Shown here: piece by piece, positions 46,482 through 55,850 of the stretch
Position numbering within the stretch: position 1 is the stretch's first letter
Layout of the letters: each line of letters opens with the position of its first letter
Assembly: GCA_963772225.1 (NCBI GenBank)
Contig: CAVYWD010000001.1
Location: forward strand, 310,001-374,000
Direction: 5' to 3'
From: CAVYWD01 sp963772225
GTDB taxonomy: Bacteria > Myxococcota > Myxococcia > Myxococcales > UBA5297
Length of the DNA stretch: 64,000 nucleotides
Program-made: the position numbers and the translations under genes
The notes under the pieces: model-generated
Told to the model about the DNA's origin: nothing
The model's input: the letters and a program-made list of their open reading frames with translations, nothing else
The model's database searches: none

Positions 46482-47666
46482 TCACGGCAGTGGGCGCGCG
46501 CGCAGCTCTTCGAAGGCGGCCAGGGCGCGCACGATGATGTCGTTCATGTCGTAGTAGCGGTACTCGGCGAGGCGGCCGACCAGGTAGAGGTTCGGTGTGC
46601 GCGCCGCCTCCGCTCTGTAGCGGGCGTAGAGAGCGTCGTTCGCGGGCTTGGGGATGGGGTAGTACGGCTCGTTGCCCTTGGCCGCGGCCCTGTCGTAGGC
46701 GAGCGGGTACTCCACGGCGATGGAGGTGGCACCCGGGACCTTCTGGCCGGTCATGTGCTTGTACTCGGTGATGCGGGTGTACGGGGCGTCGCCGGGGTAG
46801 GTCACGACCGCGACGGGCTGGAAGACGTCCTGGTCGAGGGTGCGAAACTCGAAGTCGAGCGAGCGGTACGGGAGCTCGCCGAAGCGGTAGCGGAAGAGCT
46901 CGTCGGCGGCGCCGGAGTAGACGACCAGGCCGTCGAACGGGCGCCCTTCGAAATGGATGCGGCCGTCGGGCTGAAGCTCGAGGACGCGGCTCGCGTCGAC
47001 GCCCAGGCGGAGCTCGATGTTGGGGTGAGCGAGCATGCGCTCGAAGAGGCGGGTGTAGCCCTCGGCGGGCATGGCCTGGTGGCGCTGCTGGAAGTAGCCG
47101 TCCTCGTGCGAGATGCGCACCGGGACGCGCCGGGTGATGGTCTCGAAGTCGAGGTCCTCCGGGCGCTCACCCCACTGCTTGACGGTGTAGTTTAGGTACA
47201 CCTTGCGGAAGATGAAGTCGCCCAGGGAGGCGAGGTCGGCGTCGTCGCTCTGGCGCAGGTCGGAGATGGGCACGTTGCCGCGGTCGCCGTAGCGGGCAAG
47301 GAGCTTCGCCGAGAGCGAGGCGGCCTCGGCCGGCGGGAAGAGCGCCTCGAGGGAGGCCAGGTTGAACGGCATCGGGATGAGGCGGCCGTCGATGTTGGCG
47401 CGGACCCGGTGGTGGTAGGGGCGCCAGGCGGTGAACTGCGAGAGGTAGGACCAGACGCGCTCGTCGTCCGTGCGGAAGATGTGCGGGCCGTACTGGTGGA
47501 TGAGGATGCCCGCCGCGTCGGTGCGGTCGTACATGTTGCCCGCGAGGTGCTTGCGGCGCTCGAGGAGGGTGACGCGGCGTCCGAGTTGGGTGGCGAAGCG
47601 CTCGGCGAGGATGGCGCCGGCGAAGCCGGCGCCGATGATGAGGAGATCGGGATACCAGCCTGCCAT
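46482..47666 (-). CDS. glf: UDP-galactopyranose mutase
   Basis: 394 residues. Flavoenzyme that converts UDP-galactopyranose to UDP-galactofuranose for surface glycans. FAD-binding motif LLIIGAGFAGAILAERFA at the N-terminus, then HLAGNMYDRTD, HQYGPHIFRTDDERVW, and near the end NLYLVGRLAEYRYYDMNDII, which is diagnostic for Glf. Conserved substrate-site Trp/Arg/Tyr (YTVKQWGERPEDLD) are present. Codon use is GC-rich like the host. Next upstream is a GT2 gene on the same strand. Confidence 0.95.
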   Translation of the reverse strand: MAGWYPDLLIIGAGFAGAILAERFATQLGRRVTLLERRKHLAGNMYDRTDAAGILIHQYGPHIFRTDDERVWSYLSQFTAWRPYHHRVRANIDGRLIPMPFNLASLEALFPPAEAASLSAKLLARYGDRGNVPISDLRQSDDADLASLGDFIFRKVYLNYTVKQWGERPEDLDFETITRRVPVRISHEDGYFQQRHQAMPAEGYTRLFERMLAHPNIELRLGVDASRVLELQPDGRIHFEGRPFDGLVVYSGAADELFRYRFGELPYRSLDFEFRTLDQDVFQPVAVVTYPGDAPYTRITEYKHMTGQKVPGATSIAVEYPLAYDRAAAKGNEPYYPIPKPANDALYARYRAEAARTPNLYLVGRLAEYRYYDMNDIIVRALAAFEELRARPLP

Positions 47667-47763
47667 TCAACGCTCCTTGAACATGCTTATCAATCCGCTC
47701 AGCAGGCCACTCAAGCTCAACACATTCCCGAATAGCCGGCCTGATCTCATGAGAACCTTTCGG

Positions 47764-48570
47764 CTACCGCTGGCTTCCGTGCACTTCGCCCTCTCTCCGC
47801 CCAGAAAAGTCGCCTACTGGCAAAGCGCGCCCCTTTCTTTCCAGATCGACCAGGCCATATCGGAGAATGCAAAACACCGCGCGGAACGCATCCTTGAGTC
47901 GAATCTTCTTCCCTTCCGCGGCCGAACGCGGCCTATACGAAACTGGCAACTCGATCAACGTGAGCCCACGGCGTCGCCGCCAATGACCGAGGAGGGCCGT
48001 CACTTCCGGCTCGAACCCAAACCGCTCTTCCCTTAGCGGCAACGACTTCAGAATATCTGCTCGGATTACTTTATAGCAGGTCTCCATGTCTGTCAGTCTC
48101 AGGCCGGTCACCCTATTGGAAAGCCAGGTGAGCAGCCTGTTTGCAAGCACATGCCAGAAAGTTGACCCCTTGTATCCTCCGAGAAAACGGCTGCCAAAGA
48201 CAGCATCGACTTTGCCTTGCAACACCGGCTCGATGAGCGCCGGCAGCTCGAACGGCTCGTATTCGAGGTCGGCGTCCTGAACCACAACCACTGTGCCGCG
48301 CGCTTCGAGGAAGCCTCGATGCAGCACAGCGCCCTTCCCGCGATTGCGAGCCTGTCTGAAGATGCGAAGCTCGGTGGCGCCTTTTGCTTCCTTTAGCACC
48401 AAACTCGAATCCTTCTCGACTCGGTCTAAAATGGCCGGCGTCCCATCCGTCGACCGATCATCTACGACAATCAACTCCTTCTCCGGAAGGGGAACACTCG
48501 CGACCCGACGAAGCACGTCGAGCAGTTGTCGTTCCTCGTTGAAGACTGGAATCACTATTGAAACTTGCAT
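47764..48570 (-). CDS. Family 2 glycosyltransferase (dolichyl-phosphate-mannose-synthase-like)
   Basis: 268 residues from ATG 48570 (GGGAG 7 bases upstream; a GTG three bases earlier is possible). GT-A fold: VSIVIPVFNEERQL, IVVDDRSTDGTP, the metal-binding VVVQDADLEYEP, and the acceptor loop GSRFLGGYKGSTFWH. It has no membrane segments, like soluble DPM1-type enzymes that make polyprenyl-phosphate sugars. Base composition is lower in GC than most of the window, suggesting transfer with the neighbouring polysaccharide genes. Confidence 0.85.
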   Translation of the reverse strand: MQVSIVIPVFNEERQLLDVLRRVASVPLPEKELIVVDDRSTDGTPAILDRVEKDSSLVLKEAKGATELRIFRQARNRGKGAVLHRGFLEARGTVVVVQDADLEYEPFELPALIEPVLQGKVDAVFGSRFLGGYKGSTFWHVLANRLLTWLSNRVTGLRLTDMETCYKVIRADILKSLPLREERFGFEPEVTALLGHWRRRRGLTLIELPVSYRPRSAAEGKKIRLKDAFRAVFCILRYGLVDLERKGRALPVGDFSGRREGEVHGSQR

Positions 48571-49067
48571 CACTATCTCCCTTTCTTCAATATTTCAATT
48601 CGACTTATTGGCATCCCCCGCCTTCATTGACTCACTTCAGGGACGGCGTCAAGAAGATTCTTCCGTTCGTCAACGACACCAGCTCGGCCTGCCCGATCTG
48701 CCCAATCCGATCGTCACGGCGACAAGGGCATAAGGGCCAGGTCGACGACCACGAGGGCGATACCATGGAGCGGCCCGAGAAGACGAGAAGACCTAGGGCC
48801 TTTTGGAGGATAGACCGGATAGACCACCAGGCAGTTCTCCACCACTCGGTAACGCGCTCCGCGCGCTCAATTCAGCGCTCGACAGCCTAATGGGACGCAC
48901 AAGAAGATCGACTCAAACACCTCCGATGCAGCAAACGATGGAGAAGCGCAAGCCGGGCCCTATCGAGCCTCCCCAAGGACCTCCCTTCTAGCAAGCGGCA
49001 CCGCGCCAGCCAACACCACATCTTCACCCGCTGCGTTGCCGCCCCACTGCAACGACCCGACTTCCTC
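48571..49067. other. AT-richer intergenic stretch, no gene seen
   Basis: About 500 bases between the GT2 gene and the end of the membrane protein gene. ORFs are short and lack ribosome sites. No terminal repeats of an IS are recognised. Promoters for the GT2-glf transcript may lie at its left end. Confidence 0.5.
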
Positions 49068-50399
49068 TTATGGCGGAGAACGGAACAAATTCAGGTGACG
49101 AGCCTCAAGAAAGTCGAGCTTCTCGCGCAGATGGGTGGCGGCGGGATTGGGGTAGATAGCGGTCCCGTCGCATTCACTCAAGTCGCGCTTTTCGAGATAG
49201 CATCGGGCCCAGTTGCGCTTTGAGGCCGCCATACTCCCAACAAGAGAATTGTCGAATCGTTCACACACAACGAGCAGAAATACGAGCGCGACCGCGACAC
49301 CGCGATAAACAGTCTTGTAACCTTTTCGAGCAGCCAGCCACATGTACGCACCAAACCACACAAGGCTAATGTACGGCGCATAGCGCGAAGCATCTGCCCC
49401 TTCAAACCCCAGACAGACCCTTCCAACGGTTGCATTAACTCCGAAGAGTCCCGCAAAACCAGTGACGATCGCAACTATCCTGCCGGACACATCGCCACGA
49501 ATAGAGGCCCGCACAGCCGCCGCAAAAAGGAAGACCAAAGCAGCGACGGCCGCATAGGCCAGCGCGACAGACGGCCACTTCCTGAAGGACAGATCAATGA
49601 ACCCGGTCCGCTGCAGCAACATCGCCCCAAAGAAACGCACATATCGCTCGGGATGCGGATCCGGGAACACGAAGCAGGCAACGGCAGGCTGGAATACATA
49701 ACCAATAAAGAAGCACGCAAATGCGCCGAGCACAACAACCAACCCCACTGACGCCAGCGCCCGAGTGAAGAGACGTTTTGCTCGAAACAACTCCAAAAGC
49801 AGCACAAGAGGGGCAACGAGCCCCATAAAAAGACCAAAGCCAGTGAAAATTGCGAGCACCGCGGCACAAACCCCCGTGCCGACACGCGCAACAGGCGACT
49901 CGAAAGTTTGCGCAAGAGAGAAGGCAATTACCAGCAACAACGGCAGGGAGCCATGAGCTGGATTGACCGTCCCGGCCAGTGTCTCCCAGCCGCGGAGGCT
50001 CAGGAAGACGAGAGGAATAGAGACGTCAAGAAACTCAAAATGGCCCGTCACACGCAGCTTGATCCACAGCGCCAGCGCCGACGAAATGCACAAGATCGCC
50101 GCCACAACAAACGCTTCGCTGCGAGTATTCCACGCAGTCAACGAGTAGACTACGTGGATAACCAACGCCCCCAACCCTTGGCGATGCGGGCCGTGCTGTT
50201 TCCAAAATTTCTCAAATATCGAGCCATCACGAAAGAATGGCTCCAGGTAATCCCATTGATCCCAAAAAAGGACGTTGACCGAATACTTGGACGCGAAGCG
50301 AAACAGGCGAACGGACAAGGCGAGCCAGGCCGCAGCCACAAGCAACTGGGGATAGCCGGTCGCCTTCTTATACATAGAGGTAAGGGCAAGACCACTCAT
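49068..50399 (-). CDS. Polytopic membrane protein of surface polysaccharide island (GT-C-like)
   Basis: 443 residues from ATG 50399 with GGAGAGG upstream. Ten to eleven hydrophobic segments. The first loop contains FWDQWDYLEPFFRDGSIFEK then WKQHGPHR, which looks like an acidic catalytic loop of GT-C transferases but does not match a named family. A soluble end (CYLEKRDLSECDGTAIYPNP) follows. It is AT-richer than the host genes. Likely role in synthesis or modification of the glycan also served by glf and the GT2s. Confidence 0.6.
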   Translation of the reverse strand: MSGLALTSMYKKATGYPQLLVAAAWLALSVRLFRFASKYSVNVLFWDQWDYLEPFFRDGSIFEKFWKQHGPHRQGLGALVIHVVYSLTAWNTRSEAFVVAAILCISSALALWIKLRVTGHFEFLDVSIPLVFLSLRGWETLAGTVNPAHGSLPLLLVIAFSLAQTFESPVARVGTGVCAAVLAIFTGFGLFMGLVAPLVLLLELFRAKRLFTRALASVGLVVVLGAFACFFIGYVFQPAVACFVFPDPHPERYVRFFGAMLLQRTGFIDLSFRKWPSVALAYAAVAALVFLFAAAVRASIRGDVSGRIVAIVTGFAGLFGVNATVGRVCLGFEGADASRYAPYISLVWFGAYMWLAARKGYKTVYRGVAVALVFLLVVCERFDNSLVGSMAASKRNWARCYLEKRDLSECDGTAIYPNPAATHLREKLDFLEARHLNLFRSPP

Positions 50400-50542
50400 A
50401 GCCTCTCCGGAGCTGGTCTACGACAAAGCAATTCAATCGCCATCATTTCAATCAGGCAACCAACAGATCCGCGCCAAGCCATTCAGCGTCGAGATGCAAC
50501 CAGTGCCAAACCTACACACTCATTCTAGCAACACTTGTTCAC

Positions 50543-51162
50543 CTAGATACCAATCAAACCGCGAGGCGCGGCAATCGAGAAGTCCTCAGCGTCCTCAGCC
50601 TCTAGCGTGAGATTGGGCGAGTAGGCAGGGTCGACAGAAAGCTTTCCCTGCCACCGACGCTGAATAAGGTCGATTTCACGCTGGAACCTGGCCTTCTGCT
50701 CTGGAGTTCTTTCTTCACCGCGTGAGGCCGATTCATGATGGATCATCTCAGCATAGGGGGTCCATACATTTCGGTATCCCGCCTCACGAACCCTTAGACA
50801 GAAGTCCACATCATTGAAAGCCACCTCCAGCGCCTCATCAAACCCCCCGACTTCGCAGTAGATTGACTTCCGGATCATCAAACACGCTGCAGTGACAGCA
50901 CTGAACGACTGATGAAGTTGAGCCCTGAAAAAATAGCCCGGACGGCCCCGCGCGAGATACTTGTGCGCATGCCCGGCCACTCCACCGAGCCCTACGATAA
51001 CCCCACCATGCTGGAGACGGCCATCTGGATACCAAAGGCGAGCGCCCACAGCGCCTACGCCAGTGCGGCATGCAAACGAGACCATCTCTTCCATCCAACC
51101 AGGGCTGACGATCTCAATATCATTATTCATCAAGCAGATCAACTCTCCCTCTGCCTGACGCA
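50543..51162 (-). pseudogene. Truncated family 2 glycosyltransferase (rhamnosyltransferase-like)
   Basis: About 206 residues of the C-terminal two-thirds of a GT2 enzyme: LRQAEGELICLMNNDIEIVS (end of the GT-A nucleotide site with NDD-like NNDIE), MIRKSIYCEVGGFDEALEVA, and NDVDFCLRVREAGYRNVWTP. The N-terminal nucleotide-binding part is gone, and IS91 copy E begins exactly at the break (51163). AT-rich composition as in the neighbours. Confidence 0.85.
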
Positions 51163-52970
51163 GAGCGTAGGCGTTTCGAACTGCGTTTCCCCCGGTCTCG
51201 TGGGAGGGCCGGAGGGGTCGGAGACCTCCGAATGGCGGTGCGGGGTGGAGCCGAGATGAGCGTCTTGTTGTCAGAACTGAGCTTGAGGCTAGAACATCCC
51301 CGACGCGGCGAGCAAGCGTTGCCGAGGTTCCTTCGCCGCAGGTCCTGTGGAGCGGTACTCAGCCGTCCGGGTGGATCGGGTCAGCGGCGAAGTCGCCGGA
51401 GGGCCGGTCGAACAGCTCCTCCTGGCGCGGCGGCCCGCGGGCCCTCGCAATCGTCGGCGCCTGCGTGGGCAACCCCAGCTTCTCGAGGATCTCCACCGCC
51501 TGGGCTCGGTCGCTCACGAACGCCATCATCGGCGGCGCCCGCCGCAGTCACCACAGTTGAAGATTTCGGTGGCGAACGTTCGCCTCAACAAAGACGGCCA
51601 GTCGAGCTCCCTCGCTCGCGGGGCCGGTGCCTTGACCAGCTGCAGCAGGTCCACGTGGTCGCCGAAGCTCGGCATGAGCTCGCGGAGCGGCAACTCGAGC
51701 TGGCCTTGAGGCTTGGGCGCACCTCGGCAGCGCCTGCGGACCTTCGGGCTGCGCGGAACGATCCGACTGCGCAGGTTCGCGTGGCTGGCGAACCCGCCGT
51801 AATAGTGGGTCGCGTGGCTCCTGGGCCTTTGCACCAGGCCCGCCAGGCGCTTGAGCAGGGTGATGGGGTCATCTCCAGCGTGGCCCTGCCATCCGCCAGC
51901 GGGCGCTTGAGCTTCAAGACGACCTTGCCGCTGCCGTCTTCGGCCATCGACAACCGTTCTTGCGACACCGGCGGCCGCAGGCAGTACCGCAGCAGCGCCT
52001 CGAGCCCTTCGCGGTCCTTCTCGTGCAGGTGTCTGCCCGCCTGCAGCGAGAAGCCTTCGCACCGCGCGGATAGCTTGCCCTCCCGCTCCTCCTTTGGCTC
52101 GGCCATCGTCGAGAAGCTCAGCTGCTCGTGGGTCACGGCTCGCAGTCGGTCGAGCGCATCCAGCCGCAGGTCCTCTCCCACCCCCATCTTCAGCATCGCC
52201 AGCGTCCGCCGCGCGATGCGCTCGACGAGCTTTGCAATCTCCTCCCGCGTCGGCTGGGGCAGTCGCCAAAGCTCGAGGTCGCCCTCCTCGCTCTCCAGGA
52301 AGACCGCGTCGGGCGCCAGAGCATGGAAATGCGGGCTGCAGTCCAATCTGGAGCCGAAGAGCTGGGTGAAGCAGACCGCCGCGGTCTGTGCGTCGCGCAA
52401 CCCCAGGCGCCTGGCCTGCAGCCGCTGCCAGCTGCGCACCGTCCTCATGAAGATCGTCCGCACCTTCCCCAGGAGCCTGCCCTCCTTCGCCAACAAGAGG
52501 CGCAGGCGGAAGGGCAACGACAGGACCCACTGCCGATACGGCGAGAACGGGAGCACCCGGTCGACCAGCTGCGCGGCCGTGTCGTTCATCCTGCGTCCGA
52601 GGCAGGACGGGCAGAATCCCATCCCCTTGCATGAGAACCCGACGACCATCTCCTGCTTGCAGCGGTCGCAGACCACTCTCACGAAGCCGCGAGAGGCAAC
52701 CCCACAGTCGATGAAGCGCCGAAACTCCTGCTCGACGTAGGCCGGCAATCCGTAGCCGTCGGGATCGTCCGCACGCCGCTCGGCGAGCAAGGTGTCGAGG
52801 TGCGCGCAGACCAGCTGGTGCAGCAGGTGCTTCTCGGGCTGCCGGCGGCAGTGTCCCAGGGGCAACGGCAGCAGGGCCGCGCCGTCCTCGCGCTCGTAGA
52901 CCTGTGCACCCCCTCGAGCCCCCACCCGAGTTCCCCCCTGCGGTTGCCGACTGGGGGAGCCTATCGAACG
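51163..52970 (-). mobile_element. IS91-like element, copy E (degenerate)
   Basis: Both termini are present: GAGCGTAGGCGTTTCGAACT at the left and CTATCGAACG at the right. Left-end sequence is of the CCCCCGGTCTCGTGGGAGGG subtype, while the 3' part of the gene has the CCTGTGGAGCGGTACTC variant of copies B/C: a hybrid. It separates a GT2 fragment from a hydrolase fragment. Confidence 0.88.
51359..52925 (-). pseudogene. IS91-family transposase, frameshifted (copy E)
   Basis: The N-terminus is intact here (VYEREDGAALLPLPLGHCRR), which shows the true frame that copy A lost. One G is missing near 51866 (GATGGGGTC for GATGGGGGTC), and further small changes near 51525-51552 break the C-terminal part. 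Motifs as in copy A. Not functional as read. Confidence 0.85.
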
Positions 52971-53181
52971 AGACGACGCGCCCCGGCGCAAAGGCGGTGA
53001 AGTCGTAGTCGTAGTCTCCGCCCGCGGAGAATCCCCACATGAGCAGGGGCGCGGCTGCGAGCTCGCAGCGGCCGGTCGTCTCAGCGAGCGACGCGATGGC
53101 GTCGAGCATGGCCTGTCCGCTGCCGAGGCCGGCCTGCGCATACTCCTCGTCGAGCAGCGCCATGCTCCTGCGTCCTCGCAC
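52971..53181 (-). pseudogene. Fragment of an alpha/beta-hydrolase-like protein
   Basis: About 65 residues: LDEEYAQAGLGSGQAMLDAI, ELAAAPLLMWGFSAGGDYDY and FTAFAPGRVVSF. GFSAGG is a nucleophile-elbow type motif. The frame runs straight into IS91 copy E. Both ends are probably missing. Family call is tentative. Confidence 0.5.
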
Positions 53182-53187
53182 AGGCGG

Positions 53188-54648
53188 TCAGGGCTCGTGA
53201 CTCCAGATTGGCTCCCAGGGCATCTGGCTCACGCAGTACTCCGGTCCCAGGTAGCGACCCGTCGACGGCTCGCTGCGCAGCACCTCGAGCGCCTGGGAGT
53301 AGCTCACCTCGATGCGCTTGAGCGTGGGGATCTGCTGCACGACCCGGATGCATTGGGCATCGAGGTTCTCGGAGGTGATGAACAGCTCCTCGAGGCGCAG
53401 CTTCGGGTTCTCGAGCAGCTTCGTCAGCCCAGCGTGCGTGTACGTGCCCCCGTGGAGCTTGAGGCGTCGCAGCGAAGGGCCGACGGCTGCCGCGATGCGC
53501 GCCAGGGCGTCCTCGTCGATGGGGCAAGGCGGTGCATGCTTCGACTGGTAGCTCTCGACCGAGAGCGACTCGAGCTCGGGGTGTGCCTGCAGGATTTCCG
53601 GCAGGCAACGGCTGTGCTTCACGCTGAGCGAGACGAGGCGCTTGCATTTCGGCAAGGCGCGCGCAGCGAGCAGCGTCAGCGCCGCCGAGACGCCGAGGAA
53701 CGTGAGCGATTCGATCTGGGGCCAGCACGCGGCGGCCGCGAGGTCGTCGATCCTCACATCGTCATAGGTGCCGGGCGGCAGCCCGAGCTCGCGCAGGTTC
53801 GGGAAGGCGTTGAGCGCGCCGGGCTTCCACATCTCCAGGCCCGCCAGCTCGAACTTCGTGACGGTGGGGATGACCTGCTTCCCGTCGGGTGGGAAGGAAC
53901 GGATCCTCAGGCTCTCCACGCCCATCCCCGGCGCGTTCAGCGCCTTCACTCCCGGCGGCGAGTTCATCGCGATGTGTCGAAGCCGGGTGGCGCCCGCCCA
54001 GTCCTTGAACCAGGCGAGACTGGCGTCGAGATCCAGGCTGCGCAGGCTCGGCATGCGGGCGAAGGCAGCGAGCCACTGGTCCTCGGTCATTTGAGCTGGA
54101 GAAGAGCAGACCGAGAGCTCCGTCAGGTTCGCCCAGCTGAACTTGGAGAAGACGCGTCCGGCGAGGCCGCGCTCCGCGGCCACGGGCTGGATGACGAGCG
54201 TCCGCAGCCGATCGGTCGGGAGACCCGAGAGGGCGGTCTCGATCTCCTTGGCGGACTTGTGGGCAAAGTGGAGCGTGCGAATCGGGCAGCGCTCGAAGAC
54301 CTTCGCCACGTCGTCGCCGGGTCCCAGATGCAGCTCGGTCGGCAGTCCCGCATGCAGGCGGATTCTGAGGCCAGCGCAGCCCCAAGCCTCGAGCCAGCCT
54401 GCCCGATGCGTCGCCCAGAGCGATTGTGCGCGCCCGGCCAGCTCGAAGTACTGGGGCGGCTGGGCCGTGAGCATGCGAATCGAAGTGACGATGTACTCGC
54501 CGAGCGGGTCGCCGAGGGCCACGAGCGAGTCCGCGTACACCTGTCGGAGCGCCAGGTCATCGGGCGCATCGAGCGCCTGTTCGAGCAGGCTCTTCGCTCC
54601 GGTGGGGACCGCAGTGGGAACGTGGACCTTCTTCTTGCGTGGCGGCAT
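53188..54648 (-). CDS. Leucine-rich-repeat-like protein with TIGR02996 repeat-companion domain
   Basis: 486 residues from ATG 54648, decided by GAGGAGG 6 bases upstream. A Lys-rich start is followed by the TIGR02996 motif LLEQALDAPDDLALRQVYAD then ALGDPLGEYIV, a short domain found with repeat proteins in Myxococcus and Planctomycetes. From residue ~110 to 480 there are about ten irregular repeats with L-x-x-L-x-L periodicity (MPSLRSLDLDA, FPNLRELGLPPG, HPELESLSVES). A solenoid for protein binding is predicted. No enzyme motif; role unknown. Confidence 0.7.
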   Translation of the reverse strand: MPPRKKKVHVPTAVPTGAKSLLEQALDAPDDLALRQVYADSLVALGDPLGEYIVTSIRMLTAQPPQYFELAGRAQSLWATHRAGWLEAWGCAGLRIRLHAGLPTELHLGPGDDVAKVFERCPIRTLHFAHKSAKEIETALSGLPTDRLRTLVIQPVAAERGLAGRVFSKFSWANLTELSVCSSPAQMTEDQWLAAFARMPSLRSLDLDASLAWFKDWAGATRLRHIAMNSPPGVKALNAPGMGVESLRIRSFPPDGKQVIPTVTKFELAGLEMWKPGALNAFPNLRELGLPPGTYDDVRIDDLAAAACWPQIESLTFLGVSAALTLLAARALPKCKRLVSLSVKHSRCLPEILQAHPELESLSVESYQSKHAPPCPIDEDALARIAAAVGPSLRRLKLHGGTYTHAGLTKLLENPKLRLEELFITSENLDAQCIRVVQQIPTLKRIEVSYSQALEVLRSEPSTGRYLGPEYCVSQMPWEPIWSHEP

Positions 54649-55250
54649 GCAGCCTCCTCGAAGAGCTCCAGTCTCCAGCGAGGAGACCGACGTCGACAAG
54701 CCTCGAGCGGGCGAGATGCTGAAGAGGCTGAGGCGCGGGGCGCGACGTCGAGGAGGTGCACCGGCCCGCCCCAGGGCGCGACGCAATTGAGCCGGGCGCG
54801 GACCGCCTCCAACGTCTCTGAGGCGCGCAAGCGGACGAAGATCAGGCGGTGCACGCGGGCGAGCCGCTCCACGCGTCCAGCTCCTGCGGCGAGGCGACGG
54901 AACGCCAGGGTTTCGCGCCTACTGCGTGCAGGGCGAACGGCGATCGCGAGCTCGCCCGCGCCGGGAAGCCCCGGGCGGGCGAGCTCTCTCACAACATGGC
55001 CCGCTCGTAAGTTAGTTGGGGGCCGGTTACCCGAGCCTCGCAGGTCACTGTCCGCTTCCACCGCCGGGCCCACCTGCCAATCATCATCGACTCCGGCTTG
55101 CTCGACGTGCCGGTGAAGTTGCCGTGGTGGAACGGGTTGGCCCTTCGCCTGACCACCTGAATTGCTGCAAGATGCAGCAATTTCTTAGGCGAATTTCCCG
55201 CCGTGGAAATCCAGGCTAGGGAGGTCGGAGCGTGAGCGTCGTTCCCCATG
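54649..55250. other. Intergenic stretch before IS91 copy F
   Basis: About 600 bases without a recognisable gene. On the plus strand 55020-55160 has a coding-like frame (RASQVTVRFHRRAHLPIIID, ending at TGA 55160) that may be a small fragment. It is followed by AT-richer sequence and then IS91 copy F. Confidence 0.4.
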
Positions 55251-55844
55251 GAGCGTAGGCGTTTCGAACTGCGTTTCCCCCGGTCTCGTGGGAGGGCCGG
55301 AGAGGTCGGAGACCTCCGAATGGCGGTGCGGGGTGGAGCCGAGATGAGCGTCTTGTTGTCAGAACTGAGCTTGAGGCTAGAACATCCCCGACGCGGCGAG
55401 CAAGCGTTGCCGAGGTTCCTTCGCCGCAGGTCTGGTGAGATGCTCAGGCGTCCGGGTGGATCGGGTCGGCGGCGAAGTCGCCGGAAGGCCGGTCGAACAG
55501 CTCCTCCTGGCGCGGCGGCCCGCGGGCCCGGGCGATCGTCGGTGCCTGCGTGGGCAACCCCAGCTTCTCGAGGATCTCCACCGCCTGGGCTCGGTCGGTC
55601 ACGTACGCCACCACTCGGCGCCGCCCGCCGCAGTCACAGATGAAAATTTCGGTGGCGAACGTTCGCCTCAACAAAGACGGCCAGTCGAGCTCCCTCGCTC
55701 GCGGGGCCGGTGCCTTGACCAGCTGCAGCAGGTCCACGTGGTCGCCGAAGCTCGGCATGAGCTCGCGGAGCGGCAACTCGAGCTGGCCTTGAGGCTTGGG
55801 CGCACCTCGGCAGCGCCTGCGGACCTTCGGGCTGCGCGGAACGA
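55251..55844 (-). mobile_element. IS91-like element, copy F (truncated to ~0.6 kb)
   Basis: Has the left terminus (GAGCGTAGGCGTTTCGAACT; subtype as in E and G) and the 3' quarter of the transposase. Homology ends at GCTGCGCGGAACGA (55844), immediately before the start codon of a glycosidase gene. It replaces that gene's native upstream region. Confidence 0.85.
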
Positions 55845-55850
55845 GTGACG

